Shown here: positions 1 through 5,773 of the stretch, one piece after another
How positions within the stretch are numbered: position 1 is the first letter of the stretch
Layout of the letters: each line of letters opens with the position of its first letter
Source of the DNA: Mariprofundaceae bacterium
Lineage (GTDB): Bacteria > Pseudomonadota > Zetaproteobacteria > Mariprofundales > Mariprofundaceae
Reading direction: 5' to 3'
DNA length: 5,773 nucleotides
Assembly: GCA_030950875.1 (NCBI GenBank)
Contig: JAUZQS010000304.1
Coordinates: forward strand, 1-5,773
Translations under genes and position numbers: made by a program
The notes under the pieces: generated by a model
Told to the model about the DNA's origin: nothing
Seen by the model: only the letters and a program-made list of their open reading frames with translations
The model's database searches: none

Positions 1-2616
1 GTGATGGAGCCTGAAAAGAATGAGCAGTGGCTGAATTCGGACGCATTTAAGCCGCGCAAAGGTGCTGCGGAGCAATATAGTATCACATTACCGCCGCCAA
101 ATGTGACAGGCAGCCTGCATATGGGGCATGCATTTTCAGGAACTATTCAAGACATTCTGGTGCGTTGGCAGCGCATGAAGGGCAAGGAAGTGCTTTGGCA
201 GTTGGGCTTGGATCATGCAGGGATTGCCACGCAAATGGTCGTGGAACGTCAACTGGATGCAAAGGGCATTCATAGAAGAGATTTAGGACGTGATGCCTTT
301 ATTGAGAAGGTTTGGGAGTGGAAAGCCGAATCGGGCGGCATGATTTTAGGACAAATGAAACGCCTCGGATTTTCTCTGGATTGGTCACGTGAGCGGTTCA
401 CCATGGATGACAATTCATCCAATGCTGTGCGTGAAGTGTTTGTGCGCTTGTTTGAAGAAGGTTTGATTTACCGTGGTAAACGCCTTGTAAACTGGGATCC
501 CGTGTTGGAAACAGCCGTTTCCGATTTGGAAGTGGTGCATGAAGAGGAAGAAGGTCATTTTTGGCATATTCAATACCCCTATGCTGATGATCCAAGCAAG
601 CATTTAATTGTTGCAACGACACGTCCAGAAACCTTGCTTGGTGATGGTGCGGTGGCGGTACATCCCGATGATGAGCGTTACAAAGATTTGATTGGCAAAG
701 AATTGCAGTTGCCACTATGCAACCGTACGATTCCTGTCATTGCCGATGATTATGTTGATCCTGAATTTGGTACAGGCTGCGTGAAAATTACTCCTGCCCA
801 TGATTTCAACGATTATGAAGTGGGCAAACGCCATAATCTTCCTGTGCGTAATATTTTCACCAACACGGCACACATCAATGATGAAGATTTTATTCCAGAG
901 CAGTATGTTGGTCTGGATCGTTATGAAGCGCGTGAACATATGATTGCCGACCTAGAAGCTGAGGGGTTATTGTACAAAGTGGAGGCGCATACCCATCAAA
1001 TCGGGCGGGGTGATCGCTCACATGCGGTGATTGAACCGTATTTAACTGATCAATGGTATGTTGCTATTCAGGACTTGGCCGACCCTGCGATTAAAGCCGT
1101 GGAAGATGGCGATATTCGTTTCGTGCCGCAACATTGGGAAAAGACCTACTTTGAATGGATGCGCAATATTCAAGACTGGTGTATTTCACGCCAGTTGTGG
1201 TGGGGACATAGGATTCCTGCTTGGTATTGTGCTGATTGTGATCATATCACGGTGAGTATGGAGGAAGTGGGTTGTTGTGGAGGCTGTGGCTCGAATAATG
1301 TCCGACAAGATGATGATGTGCTCGATACTTGGTTTTCATCGGGGCTGTGGCCATTTTCAACACTTGATTGGCCGCAAAATAGCGAAGAAATGGAAAAGTT
1401 TTATTCTACCAACGTCTTGGTGACGGGCTTTGATATTATCTTTTTCTGGGTTGCCCGTATGATTATGATGGGCAAAAAGTTCACCGGTAAAGTGCCCTTC
1501 AAAGATGTATATATTCATGCGCTTATTCGTGATGCGCAAGGTCAGAAAATGTCCAAATCCAAGGGCAATGTTGTTGATCCTTTGGAAATAATTGAAGCTT
1601 ATGGTGCGGACGCATTGCGCTTTACCTTGGCGCATATGGCGACACCTGGACGTGATATAAAGCTGGATATTAAACGCATTGAATCAAACCGTAATTTCAT
1701 GAATAAAATATGGAATGCAGCGCGTTTTGTATTTATGAATCGTGGTGATGCCAAGCCAGACAGCGCCATTCAAGCAAAGAATGATGTGAACCGATGGATT
1801 CTTTCAGAGCTTCATGCCACGGCGCAAGATGTTGAAAAAGCATTAAATGAATACCGGTTTAATGAAGCGGCAGGTACGCTGTACAACTTCATATGGGGAA
1901 GCTATTGCGATTGGTATGTGGAGGCTGCCAAGGTGTCTTTGTATAAAGATGAGGGCGCAGCCAAAGAGGAAACGCAAATAGTGATGCTCACCGTGTTGGA
2001 TGGCTGGTTGCGATTGCTACACCCGATTTGTCCGTTTATTACCGAGACACTTTTCCAAGAATTACACGGCAACGATGCACGTTTGGTTACCGATGATTGG
2101 AATATGGTCTATGCTGATGCCAACGCTGATGATGTTGAAGCAAGCTTACGTATGCAACGTGTGATGGATATGGTGAATGCGATTCGCTCTATTCGTGGTG
2201 AAATGAATGTTTCTCCGAGCAAAAAAATTGAAGCACATATTGCGGTTTCGGATGCAATTCGGAGTGAGCTAGAGCCGCAACAGCGTGTGTTGATGAGTTT
2301 GGCAAAGCTCGAGTCTTTAACATGGGTTGCGATGGATGCTGAAGTTGAACAGGCAGCAGTCGCACCGTTGGCAGATGTTAAAATATTTTTACCGTTGGCT
2401 GGCTTGGTGAATGTGGCTGAAGAGTTGGCTCGAATTGAAAAGAATATTGCTAAGATAAGCAAGGATGTGGGTGGTCTGAAAGGGCGATTGTCCAATGCGA
2501 AGTTTGTCGAAAGTGCGCCCGAGGCAGTGGTTACCAAAGTACGCAATGATTTAGCAGAAGGAGAAAGCAAGTTAGCAGAATTAGAAGTGGCACAGAAAAA
2601 ACTCCAGACGCTGTAA
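1..2616 (+). CDS. valS: Valyl-tRNA synthetase (class I aaRS), 5' end outside window
   Basis: The enzyme charges tRNA-Val with valine in the cytoplasm and hydrolyses mischarged Thr-tRNA-Val. Residues are counted from the first base. The ATP-binding signature HMGH is at 40-43 after PPPNVTGSL, and KMSKS is at 516-520. The CP1 editing domain lies between the catalytic halves (about 190-330). Its R208, F256, K262, T264, D268 and D271 have the spacing of the known Thermus ValRS editing residues. C410, C413, C426 and C429 form a likely zinc ribbon, absent as I recall from the E. coli enzyme. The helical anticodon-binding domain starts near 597, and the coiled-coil tRNA-binding tail spans 802-871. 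The first codon (GTG) is probably an internal valine: residues 3-10 (EPEKNEQW) align with the family's EPKW..KW segment, which normally follows a short YDP-type leader. About 8-15 codons are therefore missing. The domain order is complete and no frameshift is seen. fimV follows 74 bases downstream on the same strand. Confidence 0.98.
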   Translation: MMEPEKNEQWLNSDAFKPRKGAAEQYSITLPPPNVTGSLHMGHAFSGTIQDILVRWQRMKGKEVLWQLGLDHAGIATQMVVERQLDAKGIHRRDLGRDAFIEKVWEWKAESGGMILGQMKRLGFSLDWSRERFTMDDNSSNAVREVFVRLFEEGLIYRGKRLVNWDPVLETAVSDLEVVHEEEEGHFWHIQYPYADDPSKHLIVATTRPETLLGDGAVAVHPDDERYKDLIGKELQLPLCNRTIPVIADDYVDPEFGTGCVKITPAHDFNDYEVGKRHNLPVRNIFTNTAHINDEDFIPEQYVGLDRYEAREHMIADLEAEGLLYKVEAHTHQIGRGDRSHAVIEPYLTDQWYVAIQDLADPAIKAVEDGDIRFVPQHWEKTYFEWMRNIQDWCISRQLWWGHRIPAWYCADCDHITVSMEEVGCCGGCGSNNVRQDDDVLDTWFSSGLWPFSTLDWPQNSEEMEKFYSTNVLVTGFDIIFFWVARMIMMGKKFTGKVPFKDVYIHALIRDAQGQKMSKSKGNVVDPLEIIEAYGADALRFTLAHMATPGRDIKLDIKRIESNRNFMNKIWNAARFVFMNRGDAKPDSAIQAKNDVNRWILSELHATAQDVEKALNEYRFNEAAGTLYNFIWGSYCDWYVEAAKVSLYKDEGAAKEETQIVMLTVLDGWLRLLHPICPFITETLFQELHGNDARLVTDDWNMVYADANADDVEASLRMQRVMDMVNAIRSIRGEMNVSPSKKIEAHIAVSDAIRSELEPQQRVLMSLAKLESLTWVAMDAEVEQAAVAPLADVKIFLPLAGLVNVAEELARIEKNIAKISKDVGGLKGRLSNAKFVESAPEAVVTKVRNDLAEGESKLAELEVAQKKLQTL

Positions 2617-2675
2617 ATAGCAGGAAAATTGCTGCAAAGTCGAATGTGTTTTCCGAATCGGCTTATGTGCTGTTA

Positions 2676-2705
2676 GAAAAAAATAAGATTGTGAAAAAAA
2701 TAAGA
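2676..2705. repeat. 13-bp direct repeat across the fimV start
   Basis: The 13-mer GAAAAAAATAAGA occurs at 2676-2688 and again, identically, at 2693-2705, with four bases between (17-bp period). The second copy begins on the last base of the proposed GTG start and encodes the Lys-Lys-Ile-Arg n-region. The first copy lies just upstream, where its TAAGA is the only purine-rich element near a usable ribosome-binding position. A 17-base period is not a multiple of three, so this is not a protein-level repeat. Each copy carries a run of seven A. It may be a small tandem duplication or chance in an A-rich leader. Confidence 0.6.
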
Positions 2706-4631
2706 AGTTTTTTCATGGTCGCAATTACTCTTTTGGGCTTGCCTGTTTCGGCACAAGCTTTGGGGTTTGGTGTACCCGTTTTACAAAGCCATCTCAATGA
2801 AATATTGGATGTGCGTGTACCATTGTTATTGATGGAAGATGAAAGTTTGAACAATGTGTTTATAGCGTTTGCCAAGCCCAATGAATACCGTTTGGTTGGG
2901 CTAGAGCCTTATACGGATTTGTCGGGCATGCGCATTTCTGTGGAACATATGAAGCATGGCGAAGTTTATGTGTTGCTAAGCTCTATATCTGCAGTGCAAT
3001 CCCCAATTGTATCACTATTGTTGAAAGCGCGTATTGGGCACAATACATATTATAAACAGGTGCAGGTTCTTCTTGATAGCATGGAGCTGGGGGAAAGCGT
3101 GCATGCAGTTACACATCATCAGACGAATCAGTTGATGGGTGTGAATAAAGCTTCTCTACTAGGTGGTGTGAAGGATTTAGAACAAGGTTGGGCGCGCACA
3201 TGGCGTTATGGCCCAGTACGTTCGGGCGATAGTTTAAGTACCATTGCTTACCGCTTGCGTCGAGATAAGCAATGGTCGAATCATGATGTGATGTTGGCGT
3301 TGTATCGACTGAATCCTGCTGCATTTATCGACCATGATATAAACAGGTTGAAATCGGGTGTTTGGTTAGAAGTTCCCCATGAGAAGACGCTGAAAAGTTT
3401 ACTCAAGCAAGCTCCTGAAGCATATGAAAATTTGAAGCGAAAACCACGCTCTGTTGCTAAAAAAAAGGTGGCTACAACGGTTAAACCTGAAGAAATATCA
3501 TTGGCAGGAAAAAAAGATAATACGGCTTCACAGTTACGCTATGTTGGACGCATTGCCTTGGGAAATGCCGAGCATGTTTTACCGCCTTCAGAACCCGCCA
3601 TTAGCAAGAACTCAGAGCAGTTGCAGCAACAGCTAAACAAAATGTATAAGCAGGCAATGGATGATCATTTGCAGATGGCTAGTCTGGATAAAAATATCAT
3701 GGCAATCCGCGATAATCTTGGTCAGTTGAGTGATGATATCACTGCTTTGAAAGAACAACAAAATGCCATGCAACAACAGATGGCTAATTCACCGAGTAGG
3801 CATTATTGGATGCTGGGATTTTTGTTGTTGTGTTTGCTTAATGTGATATTTCTTGGGGTGTTTTTATACCGTAGATACGATATAAAGAAGAAAGAAAAGT
3901 ATGATATTGAGGAAAAGTATTTTAACAAGAAAGTTAAAGAGCCTGAGCCTGTTGAAGAATTTGTATCTGAGCCCAAGCCTATTAAGAAAGAAGTGCGTAA
4001 AGAGTATTTGCTTGCAAATAAAATATATGACATTGAGAATCACTTAAACCTTAGAAATTACAAGGCTGCAGAAGATATTTTGAAACAGCTAAGCCAAAGT
4101 GAACGGGATCATTTTGGTGTATGTGCTTTAAATGTACGTTTGTATCATGAAATGGGGCGTTTGGATGAGCGTGATAGCTTGATTCGGAATAAGCAGGTGT
4201 CGTTGAATGACCGTCAATGGTATTTATTGTGTGATCGCTTACCTATCAATGTATGGCATGCGTTACATGAATCAGGTGTTATTAAAGATAATGGCACATT
4301 GGTGGATGTTGAAGATGATTTGGCGCATGGTGACGAAGCCGAACAAGCAAGCTCAAATCAATTGCCATCCGATAGCATCGAGATGGATATATCACCATTG
4401 ACATCTGTGCCAGATAGACTGAAAGATGAGGGTATCGTTATGACGCTTACGGAGGACGATGATTTATCAATAGCTGCTTCAAAAAATGTTGATAAAAATG
4501 ATAATTTCTTGGAATTAAATGATAATGAGTTTAAAACCATGGGCGAACACCCTCCTATCCCTTCATCAGAAGATGAGTTTATTAGTACGGTCTTTGTTAC
4601 GACAAAGGATGGTAAGAAAAAACTGTTATAG
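2691..4631 (+). CDS. fimV: FimV/HubP-family LysM polar landmark protein
   Basis: Related FimV/HubP/TspA proteins are inner-membrane scaffolds that bind peptidoglycan and organise cell-pole functions such as type IV pili, flagella and chemotaxis arrays. The exact role here is inferred. Counted from GTG 2691, residues 1-23 are a signal peptide (KKIR, hydrophobic core, AQA cleavage site). Residues 24-130 match the FimV N-terminal domain (LGFGVPVLQSHLNE to VLLDS). Residues 173-229 are the FimV-type LysM (YGPVRSGDSLSTIAYRL, LALYRLNP, DINRLKSGVWLEVP). A glutamine-rich coiled coil covers about 305-364 and a membrane helix 373-393. A charged linker with EPEP/EPKP follows, then a TPR-like helical segment at 437-518, an acidic low-complexity tail, and KKKLL at the end. 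At 646 residues it is shorter than Pseudomonas FimV (about 900), and I do not see the usual C-terminal FimV motif. The frame stays open up to GTG 2646, but 2691 gives a normal signal peptide. No strong Shine-Dalgarno is visible for either start. Confidence 0.9.
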   Translation: MKKIRSFFMVAITLLGLPVSAQALGFGVPVLQSHLNEILDVRVPLLLMEDESLNNVFIAFAKPNEYRLVGLEPYTDLSGMRISVEHMKHGEVYVLLSSISAVQSPIVSLLLKARIGHNTYYKQVQVLLDSMELGESVHAVTHHQTNQLMGVNKASLLGGVKDLEQGWARTWRYGPVRSGDSLSTIAYRLRRDKQWSNHDVMLALYRLNPAAFIDHDINRLKSGVWLEVPHEKTLKSLLKQAPEAYENLKRKPRSVAKKKVATTVKPEEISLAGKKDNTASQLRYVGRIALGNAEHVLPPSEPAISKNSEQLQQQLNKMYKQAMDDHLQMASLDKNIMAIRDNLGQLSDDITALKEQQNAMQQQMANSPSRHYWMLGFLLLCLLNVIFLGVFLYRRYDIKKKEKYDIEEKYFNKKVKEPEPVEEFVSEPKPIKKEVRKEYLLANKIYDIENHLNLRNYKAAEDILKQLSQSERDHFGVCALNVRLYHEMGRLDERDSLIRNKQVSLNDRQWYLLCDRLPINVWHALHESGVIKDNGTLVDVEDDLAHGDEAEQASSNQLPSDSIEMDISPLTSVPDRLKDEGIVMTLTEDDDLSIAASKNVDKNDNFLELNDNEFKTMGEHPPIPSSEDEFISTVFVTTKDGKKKLL

Positions 4632-4659
4632 CCCTATTTTTTTGATGATAGAGATAACA
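4617..4659 (-). terminator. Candidate intrinsic terminator of the xseA-M23 transcript
   Basis: Read on the minus strand, TGTTAT (4659-4654) pairs with ATAACA (4629-4624). The inner part CTCTAT (4653-4648) pairs with ATAGGG (4637-4632), with one U-G pair and a two-base bulge (4631-4630). This gives a 12-pair AU-rich stem with a 10-base loop (4647-4638). One base later comes a run of six U, templated by AAAAAA at 4617-4622. On the plus strand the U-G pair becomes an A-C mismatch and no U-run follows the stem, so the signal would work for the minus-strand unit only. The stem is weak in GC, so efficiency is uncertain. Confidence 0.45.
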
Positions 4660-5452
4660 AGCTACGAGGATTGATACGCGCATGATTAAAACGCACGCCC
4701 CAGTGGAGGTGTGCCCCTGTTGATCTTCCTGTGCTACCAACTTCGGCAATGATTTGGCCAGCTTGGACATTGTCTCCCATATGGACATAGGTTTTGCTTA
4801 AATGAGCATATAACGTAACCAAACCTTGGCCATGACCAATGGCGATAAGCGTTCCATTTAAGAACATATCTTCGACTAAGAGAACCTTACCAGCCAAAGG
4901 TGCCTTGATCGCTGTTCCTTTGGGGGCTGCAATATCAATGCCTGAATGCGGTGATTTGGCTTGGCCATTGACATAACGCTGGGCGCCAAAGGGTGTGGAT
5001 TCGATGCCTTCAACGGGTATGGATGCTTTTGTGAATAATGGGAATATATCAACATTCATAGCATAGGTCTTTTTGATTGCTTGTTGATCGGCATGGATGC
5101 GCTTGATGGCTGCGGCATCGAAGCTGGACATCTTTTTGTCAACAGTGATACGAGAAATACGAAATTTACCCTTGTTAATGGATAGATGGTCGGTGGTGAT
5201 GGCATTCACACCTACCCATTGAATGGGGTAATTGCCTTCTTTTTGTTTTAAATCAACGCCTATCCAGCCATGAATCGTACCATTGTTATCTTTTTTAAAA
5301 GGCCATTCTTTTCCCATACAGGTGAGTTTATGAATCTGTGTGTTTGATGTTAAATCTACCTCAATTATATCGCCCTGTGTGGCATGCCAGTCATGGGCAT
5401 AGGCGGGTGAAATAAAGCTTAATGATAAGATTAATATGATTAAATAAGGCAT
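4634..5452 (-). CDS. Secreted M23-family (LytM/lysostaphin-type) zinc metallopeptidase
   Basis: This is a probable periplasmic peptidoglycan endopeptidase, or a LytM-like regulator of cell-wall hydrolysis, of 272 residues. Residues 1-19 form a signal peptide with an AYA cleavage site and a hydrophobic core but no Lys or Arg in the n-region. Residues 20 to about 105 look like the all-beta N-terminal domain that precedes many M23 domains (GDIIEVDL, then a Gly/Trp-rich segment), followed by a basic helical linker. The M23 domain runs from about 150 to 265. The metal ligands H169 and D173 (HSGID) and H250 (HLHWG) are present, as are H217 (YAHLSK) and H248, so it is predicted to be catalytically active rather than degenerate. 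The start is fixed by an in-frame TGA four codons upstream, with no ATG, GTG or TTG between. It begins five bases after the xseA stop, which suggests cotranscription, and its stop lies two bases from the converging fimV stop. The cleavage specificity cannot be read from the sequence. Confidence 0.93.
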   Translation of the reverse strand: MPYLIILILSLSFISPAYAHDWHATQGDIIEVDLTSNTQIHKLTCMGKEWPFKKDNNGTIHGWIGVDLKQKEGNYPIQWVGVNAITTDHLSINKGKFRISRITVDKKMSSFDAAAIKRIHADQQAIKKTYAMNVDIFPLFTKASIPVEGIESTPFGAQRYVNGQAKSPHSGIDIAAPKGTAIKAPLAGKVLLVEDMFLNGTLIAIGHGQGLVTLYAHLSKTYVHMGDNVQAGQIIAEVGSTGRSTGAHLHWGVRFNHARINPRSLLSLSSKK

Positions 5453-5457
5453 AATAG

Positions 5458-5773
5458 TTACTCACTTTCTGGGTGTAATTGGATTTTTTGTACACGTGTT
5501 TCTACATTTCCATCTTGAAAATGAATATGCATGGCATCGCCTTGCTTTACAGAGCTAGCATGGCTGATGAGCTTACCTGATGCATCATAATTAAGGCTAT
5601 AACCCCGTTGTAATACATGTGTGGGATCGAGTGCATGCAACGTCTCACGGTGCAATTGAAGCTTATAGTGCAATGCTTGTAGCGATGACTTCCAGTTTTG
5701 CGTGAGTTGCTGCCTATATGTGGAAAGACGGTGTTGTTTTTCGGGCATGATTTGCAAACGACATGCGGCAAGG
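5458..5773 (-). CDS. xseA: Exodeoxyribonuclease VII large subunit, C-terminal fragment
   Basis: The XseA/XseB complex degrades single-stranded DNA into oligonucleotides in the cytoplasm. Only the last 104 residues are inside the window. The frame is open to the edge (L-A-A-C-R before the first possible TTG start), so the gene continues beyond 5773 and full-length family members run to roughly 400-450 residues. The visible part has a Gln/Leu/Arg-rich helical stretch typical of the long coiled-coil region that binds small subunits. It is followed by the family's C-terminal signature LDPTHVLQRGYSL (about 5593-5631). A small beta segment then ends the protein (VKQGDAMHIHFQDGNVETRV), matching the family's GD...DG.....V pattern. 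The catalytic domain and the OB fold are outside the window. xseB is not seen here. The M23 gene follows after five bases on the same strand. Confidence 0.9.
   Translation of the reverse strand, partial: LAACRLQIMPEKQHRLSTYRQQLTQNWKSSLQALHYKLQLHRETLHALDPTHVLQRGYSLNYDASGKLISHASSVKQGDAMHIHFQDGNVETRVQKIQLHPESE
5461..5465 (-). promoter_or_regulatory. Weak Shine-Dalgarno-like site for the M23 gene
   Basis: On the minus strand GTGAG ends eight bases before the ATG, and its GTGA part matches the 3' half of the consensus AAGGAGGTGA. It lies across the last codons and stop region of xseA. This position fits translational coupling between the two genes. The match is short, so the call is tentative. 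Confidence 0.35.

Noticed and set aside
646..648. Glycine at residue 216 of ValRS, in GDGAVAV, where many family members have Thr (GDTAVAV).
   Set aside because: As I recall, this position also varies in other active ValRS enzymes. All of the known editing residues (R208, K262, T264, D268, D271) are kept, so loss of editing is not supported.
398..1635. Several 60-105 codon minus-strand frames and one plus-strand frame within valS.
   Set aside because: All lie inside a well-conserved gene in other frames, have no recognisable motifs and no convincing ribosome-binding sites.
2109..2570. A 153-codon open frame on the minus strand inside valS.
   Set aside because: It is antisense to the conserved C-terminal part of valS. 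Its translation is low-complexity (Ser, Ala and Thr rich), as expected for the shadow of a coding strand, and has no recognisable domain.
2619..2635. A small inverted repeat (GCAG...CTGC) just after the valS stop, considered as a terminator.
   Set aside because: The stem is only four pairs and no T-run follows it. It does not qualify as an intrinsic terminator, and read-through into fimV seems more likely.
2617..2690. A promoter for fimV in the valS-fimV gap.
   Set aside because: No -35/-10 pair with acceptable hexamers and 16-18 base spacing could be found. A-rich matches near 2684 are too close to the start codon.
4597..4788. A 63-codon minus-strand frame overlapping the fimV end and the M23 tail.
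   Set aside because: It overlaps the conserved M23 catalytic domain in another frame and has no domain of its own.
5547..5771. A 74-codon minus-strand frame overlapping the xseA fragment.
   Set aside because: It is out of frame with the recognisable XseA C-terminal signature and looks like a shadow frame.

Overview
This window looks like an ordinary chromosomal stretch of a Gram-negative proteobacterium. The evidence is a FimV/HubP-type inner-membrane protein, two Sec-type signal peptides and a Thermus/Bacillus-style valyl-tRNA synthetase carrying a four-cysteine zinc site. Base composition is moderate and fairly even, with no sign of recent transfer. A low-GC zetaproteobacterium or a gammaproteobacterium would fit, but this placement is a guess from gene content, not a measured relationship. 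I found no tRNA or rRNA gene, insertion sequence, CRISPR array, prophage or toxin-antitoxin pair, and nothing I would call a new defence or metabolic system.

Layout: bases 1-2616 (+) hold valS, whose first few codons lie upstream of the window. After a 74-base gap (2617-2690), which ends in a 13-bp direct repeat across the start site, comes a fimV/hubP-like gene at 2691-4631 (+). It encodes a signal peptide, a FimV N-terminal domain, a LysM domain, a coiled coil, one membrane segment and a cytoplasmic TPR-like plus acidic tail. It converges on a minus-strand pair with only two bases between the stop codons. That pair is the 3' end of xseA (5458-5773, cut by the window edge), followed five bases later by a secreted M23-family peptidoglycan endopeptidase (4634-5452).

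The genes probably form two transcription units meeting head-on near 4630: valS-fimV from the left and xseA-M23 from the right. The junction contains a candidate one-way intrinsic terminator for the M23 transcript. Its stem covers both stop codons, and its U-tract is templated by the last lysine codons of fimV. Functionally the window mixes housekeeping (valS, xseA) with cell-envelope genes: a LysM polar scaffold and a cell-wall hydrolase. Any working link between those two envelope proteins is inference only.
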